Shown: positions 1 through 6,925 of the stretch, one piece after another
Layout of the letters: each line of letters begins with the position of its first letter
Position numbering within the stretch: position 1 is the first letter of the stretch
Notes under the pieces: generated by a model
Told to the model about the DNA's origin: nothing
Database searches by the model: none
What the model saw: the letters and a program-made list of their open reading frames with translations, nothing else
NCBI GenBank assembly: GCA_002317475.1
Contig: DCIS01000175.1
Coordinates: forward strand, 1 to 23,816
Length of the DNA stretch: 23,816 bases
Source: Prevotellaceae bacterium UBA1720
GTDB taxonomy: Bacteria > Bacteroidota > Bacteroidia > Bacteroidales > Bacteroidaceae
Direction: 5' to 3'
Made by a program: the position numbers and the translations under genes

Positions 1-186
1 ATGCAGGGTGTAAGCTACACCACCGGTGTACCCGCCATGATTGGTGCCAAGCTGTTCCTGAAGGGTATCTGGAAGAAGGCTGGTGTGCATAACGTAGAGG
101 AGTTTGATCCCGATCCATTCATGCAGGAACTCAATGAGCAGGGTCTCCCCTGGCATGAGATTCACGACGGTGATCTGGAACTCTAA
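1..186 (+). CDS. Saccharopine dehydrogenase-like / carboxynorspermidine synthase, C-terminal end only
   Basis: The frame is open from the first base and ends with TAA at 184-186, so only the last 61 codons are in the window; the ATG at position 1 is internal, not the start. The fragment reads GVPAMIGAKLFLKG followed by NVEEFDPDPFMQELNEQGLPW. I recognise this as the extreme C-terminus of the saccharopine-dehydrogenase-like carboxynorspermidine synthase family, which makes carboxynorspermidine or carboxyspermidine by NADPH-dependent reductive condensation of a diamine with aspartate semialdehyde. In Bacteroidales a gene of this family is often found just before recA, which fits here. The catalytic and nucleotide-binding regions are outside the window, so the exact substrate cannot be judged. 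The stop codon touches the inverted-repeat element that begins at 187. Confidence 0.6.
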   Translation: MQGVSYTTGVPAMIGAKLFLKGIWKKAGVHNVEEFDPDPFMQELNEQGLPWHEIHDGDLEL

Positions 187-391
187 GACCCCCTCCTCAC
201 TCCCCCTGTCGCTTCGCTAGGGGGAGAGTAGTTACTCAAGCTGCTGAAAAGGAAAACGGTGTCTCAGATGTGAAATCAAATGGGTTTATGAATAACCTAT
301 TGAATATATACTAACAATAGAGTAGAATGCCCTCCCACAAAACATTCTACTCTCCCCCTAGTGAAACGATAGGGGGAGCGGGGAGGGGGTC
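187..391. repeat. REPIN/MITE-like element: two inverted 45-bp repeats around a 115-bp core
   Basis: Bases 187-231 and the reverse complement of 347-391 match at 40 of 45 positions, and all five differences are transitions. Each arm carries its own hairpin: CTCCCCCT facing AGGGGGAG with a loop of about 11 bases. The left arm starts on the base after the upstream stop codon and the right arm ends 4 bases before the recA ATG at 396. The arrangement fits a REP doublet (REPIN) or a short MITE. No transposase lies nearby and no target duplication is obvious. Confidence 0.75.
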
Positions 392-395
392 TTTT

Positions 396-1430
396 ATGGC
401 AAAAAAAATTGAATCAGATACAGAGAATCTTGATCCTAAAGCATTGAAGATGAAGGCCTTGATGGAGGCTATGGGCAAGATCGAGAAGGATTTTGGTAAG
501 GGAAGCATCATGAAACTGGGAGATGACAATGTAGAGAACGTTGAGGTCATCCCCACTGGTTCGCTGGCCCTGAACCACGCACTGGGTGTGGGTGGTTACC
601 CCAGAGGACGTATCATCGAGATCTATGGTCCCGAGAGTTCAGGTAAGACAACCCTCGCTATTCACGCTATCGCTGAGGCACAGAAGGCAGGTGGTATTGC
701 TGCTTTCATTGATGCCGAGCATGCCTTTGACCGTTTCTATGCCAAGAAACTGGGTGTGGATGTCGACAACCTCTGGATTTCGCAGCCAGACAATGGAGAG
801 CAGGCATTGGAGATTGCTGACCAGTTGATACGCTCTTCTGCTATTGACATTATTGTGATTGACTCTGTTGCTGCCCTGACCCCCAAAGCCGAACTGGAGG
901 GTGACATGGGTGATAACAAGGTGGGTCTACAGGCACGCTTGATGAGTCAGGCTCTGCGTAAGCTTACAGCCACCATCAACAAGACCAACACCACCTGTAT
1001 CTTCATCAACCAGTTGCGCGAGAAGATTGGCGTGATGTTCGGCAATCCTGAGACAACAACGGGTGGTAACGCCCTGAAGTTCTATGCTTCTGTACGTCTG
1101 GATATACGCAAGGTTACCACGCTCAAGGATGGCGATCAGCCCATTGGCAATCAGGTACGCGTCAAGGTGGTCAAGAACAAAGTGGCTCCTCCATTCCGCA
1201 AGGCAGAGTTTGAGATTTCCTTTGGTGAGGGTATCAGCCGTATTGGTGAGATCCTCGATCTCGGTGTCAGCCTGGGTGTCATCCAGAAGTCTGGTTCATG
1301 GTTCAGCTATAATGGTTCAAAGCTGGGTCAGGGACGTGACAGCCTCAAGAAGGTCCTTTCCGATAATCCTGAACTCATCGAGGAGATTGCCGCCAAGGTT
1401 ACCGAAGCACTTACCAAGACCGAAGATTAG
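396..1430 (+). CDS. recA: RecA recombinase
   Basis: RecA forms ATP-dependent filaments on single-stranded DNA, drives homologous strand exchange and activates LexA-type self-cleavage. The product has 344 residues, normal for the family. Visible motifs are Walker A GPESSGKT at 78-85, Walker B IDIIVIDS at 150-157, loop L1 around EGDMGDNKVGLQARL (168-182) and loop L2 around INQLREKIGVMFGNPETTTGG (204-224). The start is the ATG at 396 giving MAKKIESD; an in-frame ATG at 327 would add 23 residues encoded by the repeat element and is rejected. No TAnnTTTG promoter is visible between the repeat arms, so transcription may begin upstream or from a degenerate promoter in the 115-bp core. The right repeat arm lies directly against the start region and could fold over it in the mRNA. 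Confidence 0.98.
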   Translation: MAKKIESDTENLDPKALKMKALMEAMGKIEKDFGKGSIMKLGDDNVENVEVIPTGSLALNHALGVGGYPRGRIIEIYGPESSGKTTLAIHAIAEAQKAGGIAAFIDAEHAFDRFYAKKLGVDVDNLWISQPDNGEQALEIADQLIRSSAIDIIVIDSVAALTPKAELEGDMGDNKVGLQARLMSQALRKLTATINKTNTTCIFINQLREKIGVMFGNPETTTGGNALKFYASVRLDIRKVTTLKDGDQPIGNQVRVKVVKNKVAPPFRKAEFEISFGEGISRIGEILDLGVSLGVIQKSGSWFSYNGSKLGQGRDSLKKVLSDNPELIEEIAAKVTEALTKTED

Positions 1431-1460
1431 TTTTCGTTTTCGTCTTCGTTTTCGTTTACG
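1431..1460 (+). repeat. 6-bp tandem repeat (TTTTCG type) at recA 3' end
   Basis: Five consecutive hexamers (TTTTCG, TTTTCG, TCTTCG, TTTTCG, TTTACG) begin on the base after the recA stop codon. The following 40 bases keep a T/C-rich, G-poor character. No hairpin terminator for recA is visible, so this may be part of its 3' processing or termination region, but the function is unknown. Confidence 0.7.
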
Positions 1461-1577
1461 TCATTTCCGTCATATTTTCAGCGATGCAGACATTTTGTCA
1501 GCGTCGCTGATTCTTTTTCTGCCATCTCGCCTATTTTCTTTCTCTACCTTTTTATTTTATTATATATGGTATGAAGT

Positions 1578-1593
1578 TTGGCACGCAGTTTGT
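1578..1593 (+). promoter_or_regulatory. Sigma-54-like -24/-12 promoter upstream of dnaK
   Basis: The bases TTGGCACG, four spacer bases, then TTGT match the sigma-54 consensus TTGGCACG-N4-TTGC in all but the final base, with correct GG-to-G spacing. A start about 12 bases downstream of the -12 element would give a leader of roughly 60 bases before the dnaK ATG at 1664. The match is by eye; an ordinary TAnnTTTG box is not convincing here. Confidence 0.5.
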
Positions 1594-1663
1594 GCATTTA
1601 TGGATGTGGAAATAATCCACAGAGAAAAAACTTGAATATAAACAAAATAAAAACAATACAATT

Positions 1664-3577
1664 ATGGGAAAGATTATTGGAATTGACTTAGGTACAACAA
1701 ACAGTTGTGTATCTGTATTCGAGGGCAACGAGCCCGTAGTTATCGCAAACAGCGAGGGTAAGCGTACCACTCCTTCCATCGTGGCATTCGTGGACGGTGG
1801 TGAGCGCAAGGTAGGTGATCCTGCAAAGCGTCAGGCTATCACCAACCCCAAGAAGACCATCTTCTCTATCAAGCGTTTCATGGGTGAGACCTACGATCAG
1901 GTTCAGAAGGAGATTTCTCGCGTACCTTACTCGGTAGTTAAGGGCGACAACAACACTCCTCGTGTAGATATCGATGGCCGTCAGTACACTCCCCAGGAGA
2001 TCAGTGCTATCATCCTCCAGAAGATGAAGAAGACCGCTGAGGATTATCTCGGCCAGGAGGTTACCGAGGCTGTCATCACCGTTCCTGCTTACTTCTCTGA
2101 CTCACAGCGTCAGGCTACCAAGGAGGCTGGTCAGATTGCAGGTCTTGAGGTAAAGCGTATCGTCAACGAGCCTACAGCTGCTGCTTTGGCATACGGCGTA
2201 GACAAGGCTAACAAGGATATGAAGATTGCCGTATTCGACCTCGGTGGTGGTACCTTCGATATCTCAATCCTCGAGTTTGGTGGCGGTGTGTTCGAGGTAC
2301 TTTCTACCAATGGTGATACCCACCTGGGTGGTGACGACTTCGACCAGGTTATCATCGACTGGATGGCCAGCGAGTTCAAGGCAGAGGAAGGCATTGACCT
2401 GAAGCAGGATCCTATGGCTCTCCAGCGTCTGAAGGAGGCTGCTGAAAAGGCAAAGATCGAGCTCTCAAGCTCTACCTCTACCGAGATCAACCTCCCCTAT
2501 ATCACCGCAGTGGGTGGTGTGCCCAAGCACTTGGTTAAGACCCTCTCACGTGCTAAGTTCGAGCAGTTGGCTGACGGTCTGATTCAGGCTTGTAAGGTTC
2601 CCTGCCAGAATGCAATGCGCGATGCAGGTCTCTCAAACAGCGAGATCGACGAGGTAATCCTCGTAGGTGGTTCAAGCCGTATCCCCGCAATCCAGAAGCT
2701 CGTTGAGGACTTCTTCGGCAAGGCTCCTAGCAAGGGTGTTAACCCCGATGAGGTAGTAGCCGTTGGTGCATCTATCCAGGGTGCTGTCCTCACTGGTGAC
2801 AAGAGCGATATCGTACTGCTCGACGTTACTCCTCTGACCATGGGTATCGAGACACTCGGTGGTGTCATGACTCCCCTGATCCAGGCCAACTCTACCATCC
2901 CCTGCAAGCAGAGCCAGGTGTTCTCTACCGCTGCTGATAATCAGACAGCTGTGACCATCCACGTTCTCCAGGGTGAGCGTCCTATGGCAAGTCAGAACAA
3001 GAGCGTTGGTCAGTTCAACCTCGAGGGTATTGCTCCCGCACGTCGTGGTGTTCCTCAGATCGAGGTAACCTTCGATATTGATGCCAACGGTATCTTGAAC
3101 GTTAGTGCCAAGGATAAGGCTACTGGCAAGGAGCAGGCTATTCGCATCGAGGCTTCATCAGGTCTGTCAAAGGAGGAGATCGAGCGCATGAAGGCAGAGG
3201 CAGAGGCTAATGCAGATGCAGATAAGAAGGAGCGTGAGCGCATTGACAAGGTCAACCAGGCAGACTCATTCATCTTCCAGTCTGAGAACTTCATGAAGGA
3301 GAATGCTGATAAGGTTCCCGCAGAGGACAAGCCCGCTATCGAGGCTGCCATCGAGGACCTCAAGAAGGCTAAGGAGGCAAGTGATGTTGCTGCCATCGAT
3401 GCTGCTATCGAGAAGCTCAACCAAGCCATGTCTGCTGCATACCAGAAGATGAACGCAGCAGGTCAGGCTCCCGGTCAGCAGGCTGGTCCCGACATGAACG
3501 GTGGCTTCCAGGGTGGCCAGCAGGGTGGTGATGCCCATGCAGATGCTCAGGATGCCGACTTCGAGGAAGTCCGCTAA
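1664..3577 (+). CDS. dnaK: Molecular chaperone DnaK (Hsp70)
   Basis: DnaK is the cytoplasmic Hsp70 that binds exposed hydrophobic segments in cycles driven by ATP hydrolysis, with DnaJ and GrpE as partners. The product has 637 residues. The ATPase domain shows GIDLGTTNS (6-14), NEPTAAALAYG (168-178) and DLGGGTFD (192-199). The interdomain linker is VLLDVTPLTMGIE, followed by the beta substrate-binding domain and a helical lid rich in A, K and E. The C-terminus is a Gly/Gln-rich tail ending DADFEEVR, a variant of the usual EEVD/EEVK ending. dnaJ and grpE are not adjacent in this window. The gene stands alone between recA and a strong hairpin terminator at 3609. Codon use is strongly biased toward a small set, as expected for a highly expressed gene. 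Confidence 0.98.
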   Translation: MGKIIGIDLGTTNSCVSVFEGNEPVVIANSEGKRTTPSIVAFVDGGERKVGDPAKRQAITNPKKTIFSIKRFMGETYDQVQKEISRVPYSVVKGDNNTPRVDIDGRQYTPQEISAIILQKMKKTAEDYLGQEVTEAVITVPAYFSDSQRQATKEAGQIAGLEVKRIVNEPTAAALAYGVDKANKDMKIAVFDLGGGTFDISILEFGGGVFEVLSTNGDTHLGGDDFDQVIIDWMASEFKAEEGIDLKQDPMALQRLKEAAEKAKIELSSSTSTEINLPYITAVGGVPKHLVKTLSRAKFEQLADGLIQACKVPCQNAMRDAGLSNSEIDEVILVGGSSRIPAIQKLVEDFFGKAPSKGVNPDEVVAVGASIQGAVLTGDKSDIVLLDVTPLTMGIETLGGVMTPLIQANSTIPCKQSQVFSTAADNQTAVTIHVLQGERPMASQNKSVGQFNLEGIAPARRGVPQIEVTFDIDANGILNVSAKDKATGKEQAIRIEASSGLSKEEIERMKAEAEANADADKKERERIDKVNQADSFIFQSENFMKENADKVPAEDKPAIEAAIEDLKKAKEASDVAAIDAAIEKLNQAMSAAYQKMNAAGQAPGQQAGPDMNGGFQGGQQGGDAHADAQDADFEEVR

Positions 3578-3608
3578 GAGTAGATAACCAACAATAATTA
3601 TAGGAAAC

Positions 3609-3650
3609 CAAATCCGTGTAACTCAAGCAGTTGCACGGATTTGCTGTTTT
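3609..3650 (+). terminator. Intrinsic terminator after dnaK
   Basis: CAAATCCGTGTAACT (3609-3623) pairs with AGTTGCACGGATTTG (3629-3643) as a 15-bp stem with one T-G pair and a 5-base loop, followed by CTGTTTT. It lies about 30 bases after the dnaK stop. Confidence 0.85.
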
Positions 3651-3787
3651 AAGAGGCTTGCTGATTTCTATATTTAGTTAATAAATCAACGGAAATGCGA
3701 TTTGTTTCTTACTTTCCGCAAGTTTACGCACGATAAACAAGAATAGTATTTCATAACTACTTTTTGAGCCTGGCACTTTCCTAATCC
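3651..3787. other. AT-rich gap between dnaK terminator and ATPase operator repeats
   Basis: No open frame, RNA gene or promoter is convincing here. A short inverted pair, CGGAAA near 3690 and TTTCCG near 3713, is visible but has no T-tract or neighbouring motif. Confidence 0.5.
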
Positions 3788-3886
3788 AACATTTCAGTAT
3801 TTTTGGATAAATTATAGCAAAACATTTCGGTATTTTCGGATATTTTGACTAAAAACATTTTGGTAATTTAGCAAAAGGCATTATCT
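3788..3886 (+). repeat. Three 33-bp-period direct repeats overlapping the ATPase promoter
   Basis: AACATTT recurs at 3788, 3821 and 3854, exactly 33 bases apart. The first two units share about 20 bases (AACATTTC, then A/G, GTATTTT, then T/C, GGATA); the third begins AACATTTTGGTAATTT and contains the -33 TTTG box of the downstream promoter. A spacing of three helical turns suggests a cooperatively bound operator, which is inference. Confidence 0.7.
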
Positions 3887-3889
3887 TTG
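3859..3889 (+). promoter_or_regulatory. Bacteroidetes -33/-7 promoter for the AAA/DUF4143 ATPase
   Basis: TTTG at 3859-3862 and TATCTTTG at 3882-3889 are both exact matches to the Bacteroidetes consensus, with a 19-base spacer. A start near 3896 would leave a leader of about 19 bases to the ATG at 3915. Confidence 0.8.
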
Positions 3890-3914
3890 CACCAAAAATC
3901 AACCAATATAGTGC

Positions 3915-5246
3915 ATGGGGAAAATATTCAAGCGTAAATTGTATTCACGTCTTCTCGAGTGGAAGCGGGTACAGGATGGTAAGACCGCAATACTGATAGA
4001 GGGGGCACGTCGTGTAGGAAAGTCAACACTTGTTGAGCAGTTTGCGAGAAATGAATACGAGTCATATATATTCATAGACTTCAACGAAGCTTCCAACGAA
4101 GTAAAATCTCTGTTCAGTGACTTGATGAACAAGGACTATATCTTTCTTCAGCTGCAGGCAATATACAATGTGGTCCTGAAGGAACGTAAGTCAGTGATTA
4201 TCTTTGACGAAGTGCAAAACTGTCCTTTGGCACGACAAGCCATAAAGTATCTTGTAAAAGACGGACGTTATGATTACATCGAGACCGGATCGCTCATAAG
4301 TATAAAGAAGAACACGAAGAACATCACATTGCCAAGCGAGGAAGAGCGTGTAACACTTTTTCCGATGGATTATGAGGAGTTCCGTTGGGCTATAGGGGAT
4401 GAAGCAAGTGTACCACTGCTCAGGACGTTTTATGAAAAGCGTCTGCCATTGAACAAAGCACACCGTGATAAGATGCGCGACTTCAGACTGTATATGCTCA
4501 TTGGCGGTATGCCTCAGGCGGTGAATACCTATCTTGAGACAAACAACTTCAGTATGGTTGACCTCGCAAAACGTGGTATCATTCAGATATACCTGGATGA
4601 TTTCCAAAAGCTTGATCCTACAGGGCGACTTGAAACTCTTTTCAAAGAAATACCTTCACAACTATCGCAGACAAGTAATCGTTTCAAACCCTATTCTATA
4701 CTTGGTGACGTTGAAGAGGACAAGCTGCTTGAATTGTTGAAGGATTTAGAAGACAGTAAAACAACATTGTTCTCTTACCATTCCAATGAACCCAATGTAG
4801 GAATGTCATTGACAAAAGATATATCAAAATACAAGATATTCTGTGCTGACACAGGTTTGTTCATAACACTCGCTTTCTGGGATAAAGACGTAACGGAGAA
4901 TATAATCTATCAGAAACTGTTGAATGATAAACTGAGCACTAATATGGGCTATGTCTATGAGAATATGATAGCACAGATGCTTGCTTCGTCAGGCAACAAA
5001 CTATTCTATTATACGTGGCCCAAGGATGCAACGCACAACTATGAGATAGATTTCCTCTTGTCGCGTGGTGCAAAGCTGTGGCCTATTGAGGTCAAGTCGT
5101 CGGGATATAATAGTCATACCTCACTCGATAAATTCTGTGAGAAATACTCAAGTATTATAGATAGGAGATACCTTATAATTACAAAAGATCTAAAGAAAGA
5201 CGAGCAAACACTTCTCCTTCCAGTGTATATGACGCCATTTCTTTAA
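3915..5246 (+). CDS. AAA-family ATPase with C-terminal DUF4143
   Basis: This 443-residue protein belongs to the solitary ATP-binding proteins (AAA_14 plus DUF4143) that occur in many copies in Bacteroidales genomes; their biochemical role is unproven. Visible are Walker A GARRVGKST (30-38), Walker B SVIIFDEVQ (93-101) and a TGSL sensor-like segment at 124-127. The C-terminal part contains EIDF (377-380) and then PIEVKSS (390-396). That D-x12-E-x-K spacing resembles a PD-(D/E)xK nuclease core, but activity is not implied. There is no signal peptide. It is a single-gene unit with its own consensus promoter and 33-bp operator-like repeats, following a terminator. The AT-rich flanks and more relaxed codon use than recA or dnaK are compatible with a mobile accessory gene; no partner toxin or antitoxin is visible. 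Confidence 0.88.
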   Translation: MGKIFKRKLYSRLLEWKRVQDGKTAILIEGARRVGKSTLVEQFARNEYESYIFIDFNEASNEVKSLFSDLMNKDYIFLQLQAIYNVVLKERKSVIIFDEVQNCPLARQAIKYLVKDGRYDYIETGSLISIKKNTKNITLPSEEERVTLFPMDYEEFRWAIGDEASVPLLRTFYEKRLPLNKAHRDKMRDFRLYMLIGGMPQAVNTYLETNNFSMVDLAKRGIIQIYLDDFQKLDPTGRLETLFKEIPSQLSQTSNRFKPYSILGDVEEDKLLELLKDLEDSKTTLFSYHSNEPNVGMSLTKDISKYKIFCADTGLFITLAFWDKDVTENIIYQKLLNDKLSTNMGYVYENMIAQMLASSGNKLFYYTWPKDATHNYEIDFLLSRGAKLWPIEVKSSGYNSHTSLDKFCEKYSSIIDRRYLIITKDLKKDEQTLLLPVYMTPFL

Positions 5247-5260
5247 AAGGTATCGTAAAT

Positions 5261-5292
5261 GTTGCTTTTTAAGAGCGAAATGTGTATTTTTG
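5261..5292 (+). promoter_or_regulatory. Promoter for alkyltransferase gene
   Basis: The -7 box TATTTTTG at 5285-5292 is exact. GTTG at 5261-5264 is a three-of-four match to the -33 TTTG at a 20-base spacer. Predicted transcription starts near 5299, which supports the ATG at 5310 over in-frame upstream starts at 5259 and 5280. Confidence 0.7.
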
Positions 5293-5309
5293 CACAAAAT
5301 ATAAAACGA

Positions 5310-5630
5310 ATGCAAGTTACAACAATACGACAACAGGTACTGGACAGCCAGGATATCACTGAGTTTCAGCGCAAAGTGTATCTGGCCTTATTGGAGATTC
5401 CAAAGGGCGAGACGATAACCTATGGTGAACTTGGTCGGCGTATTGGTTGCCGCAGTGCACAAGCCATTGGACAGGCATTGAGAAGAAACCCCTTTGCACC
5501 TGACGTTCCTTGCCATCGAGTGGTGGCAAAGAATGGCATTGGTGGATTCTATGGGCAGAAGGACGGCGAGAGGATTGCCCAGAAGATACAAATGCTTGAG
5601 AATGAAGGTGCAATTCTCAAAAAGACATGA
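5310..5630 (+). CDS. Methylated-DNA--protein-cysteine methyltransferase, single-domain
   Basis: The 106-residue product is the C-terminal (Ada/Ogt DNA-binding plus active-site) domain of O6-alkylguanine-DNA alkyltransferase, which removes the alkyl group from O6-alkylguanine onto its own cysteine in a suicide reaction. The active-site motif PCHRVV is intact with Cys68, so this is not an alkyltransferase-like protein in which the cysteine is replaced by tryptophan. ITYGELGRRIG (36-46) forms the helix-turn-helix entry and ALRRNP (56-61) the arginine-finger region. The N-terminal ribonuclease-like domain of full-length Ogt is absent, as in many short bacterial members. The start at 5310 is chosen because the promoter -7 box lies upstream of it, inside the longer frame. 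The stop overlaps the next start as ATGA, implying translational coupling. Confidence 0.88.
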   Translation: MQVTTIRQQVLDSQDITEFQRKVYLALLEIPKGETITYGELGRRIGCRSAQAIGQALRRNPFAPDVPCHRVVAKNGIGGFYGQKDGERIAQKIQMLENEGAILKKT

Positions 5631-6874
5631 ATATGGATATGAACACTAATGAAACAAGAGGGTGGGAGATAGTCAAGCAACTGAATGAAGGTTTGGGGAC
5701 TGCCAGTTCTGCGAATGGACGTGCTGCTGTGCCTGCTTTTACTGCACTTGCTGCACGACAACTGTTGGCCGAGTACATCAAACTGGGATGTCAGAAACCC
5801 TCGCGCTTGCATTCGGCCATACTGAGTTGTGCCCTGAAAATGGCTGTGGAGTTTCCCGAATTCCATTTTGTGCCTTTCCTGGATATCTGGGATGTGGCTA
5901 ACCTGCGTCCCGAGGATAGCGAAGCACGTATGGATGATAGTGGGAGACACTTCCCCTCATTGGTAGAACGTATGACGAAGGCTTATGCCTATAGCCTTTT
6001 GTATCATCCCAACGAACGGCTTGAGACAGGATTGGAGCAGACGATGAAGTCCGTACTCTCAAGGAAAGGTTTTGTGGTAACGGAAAAGGATGGGCATTTA
6101 CAACTGACAACAACTGTCATTGCCACTCATACGTTTCAGGCAGAGGTTAGAGGACGAAAAATGACGTTCGTATCATTGCTCACGCCTGAGGGAGACGAAT
6201 TATCAGTGGAAGTGCATACCATCACGGCTCATTGTCGCATGCGTTATGAGGATATTCCCCATCATTTCTTTGATGTGCTGCCCAGAACATCCGAAGGTGG
6301 TAAACTGCGAGTAGAGGCTGCCGTACCATCTACAGTAGAGGCCGCCGTACCATCTACCTCTCCGGCTGCCAGTTCCTTTGAGACAACCATTGGTTACATC
6401 GATCATATCGACTATGGGCACAAGCACATCCATGTGTTTGATAGGGAGTCGCGCCACCTGGTGTCGAAATTTGCTTCATGTATCTCAATGCAAGAAGGTC
6501 AGTATGTCGAATTTATACCTTTGATACCAAAGGAAGGCAACTTCAAGGAGGCTATAATAACCCATGTGTTTTCTGCTGAGGAAGGTCGCCAGGCCTTCGG
6601 TTATCGTGCTGCTGTCATTACCTATTCGGATGTAGCGAAGGGTTATTGTACATGGGAACTGCTTCCTGACGAGAACGGCATTATTCATGGCATTGTGGAA
6701 ACGGGAGCCAAAGAACCACAGGAGCCAGCTGTCAAGGGTTACATCTCCCAGTCCCTTTGTACTTCGCTCTGCTGTTCCTTACCCGAGAGAGATACACCCA
6801 TCCAGATTGTAACTTTTCTGAAGCGAGGCAAAGACAAGACAAAGCGTCCAGTGGTGGTATACTTTAAGATGTGA
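5627..6874 (+). CDS. Unrecognised 415-residue protein coupled to the alkyltransferase
   Basis: I do not recognise this protein. It starts in an ATGA overlap with the alkyltransferase (ATGs at 5633 and 5639 are alternatives), so the two are probably co-translated. There is no signal peptide or membrane segment, so it should be cytoplasmic. Residues 1 to about 120 look helical; about 135-225 look like alternating beta and helix. A linker at 229-250 holds VEAAVPST twice in tandem and is rich in A, S, P and T. The C-terminal half begins TIGYIDHIDYGHKHIHVFD and contains EGQYVEFIPLIPKEGNF, then a second similar beta-rich block to the end. These blocks resemble small beta-barrel (OB/S1-like) domains, which is my inference from pattern only. 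A nucleic-acid role would fit the repair-gene neighbour but is not shown. Confidence 0.8.
   Translation: MNMDMNTNETRGWEIVKQLNEGLGTASSANGRAAVPAFTALAARQLLAEYIKLGCQKPSRLHSAILSCALKMAVEFPEFHFVPFLDIWDVANLRPEDSEARMDDSGRHFPSLVERMTKAYAYSLLYHPNERLETGLEQTMKSVLSRKGFVVTEKDGHLQLTTTVIATHTFQAEVRGRKMTFVSLLTPEGDELSVEVHTITAHCRMRYEDIPHHFFDVLPRTSEGGKLRVEAAVPSTVEAAVPSTSPAASSFETTIGYIDHIDYGHKHIHVFDRESRHLVSKFASCISMQEGQYVEFIPLIPKEGNFKEAIITHVFSAEEGRQAFGYRAAVITYSDVAKGYCTWELLPDENGIIHGIVETGAKEPQEPAVKGYISQSLCTSLCCSLPERDTPIQIVTFLKRGKDKTKRPVVVYFKM
6311..6358 (+). repeat. In-frame 24-bp tandem duplication in the unknown gene
   Basis: Bases 6311-6334 and 6335-6358 match at 22 of 24 positions and encode VEAAVPST twice. The duplication sits in a low-complexity linker, and copy number may vary between strains. 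Confidence 0.85.
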
Positions 6875-6903
6875 TTCCTGGTTTTATCACTCATTCTTCA
6901 CCA

Positions 6904-6925
6904 ACCCCTATGGGGTCTTTATTTC
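6904..6925 (+). terminator. Small hairpin terminator between convergent genes
   Basis: ACCCC-TAT-GGGGT (6904-6916) followed by CTTTATTTC resembles a short intrinsic terminator for the plus-strand unit. It overlaps the stop codon of the convergent GH43 gene. The stem is only 5 bp, so confidence is limited. Confidence 0.4.

Noticed and set aside
327..395. Upstream in-frame start for recA adding 23 residues
   Set aside because: The extra residues are encoded by the repeat element, are unlike any RecA N-terminus, and MAKK at 396 is the normal start.
1084..1635. Long overlapping frame of 183 codons across the recA end
   Set aside because: It is out of frame within recA and its protein is low-complexity (R/S/F-rich) with no domain; a shadow of recA and the T/C-rich 3' region.
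3690..3720. CGGAAA/TTTCCG inverted pair as an operator
   Set aside because: Only six bases match, with a long loop and no link to the downstream promoter.
3765..3785. Second sigma-54 site (TGGCAC) before the ATPase gene
   Set aside because: The -12 TTGC half is absent at the required spacing, and a better consensus promoter lies downstream.
4191..4607. 138-codon frame opposite the ATPase gene
   Set aside because: It lies fully inside a recognised gene on the other strand, with no promoter or family resemblance.
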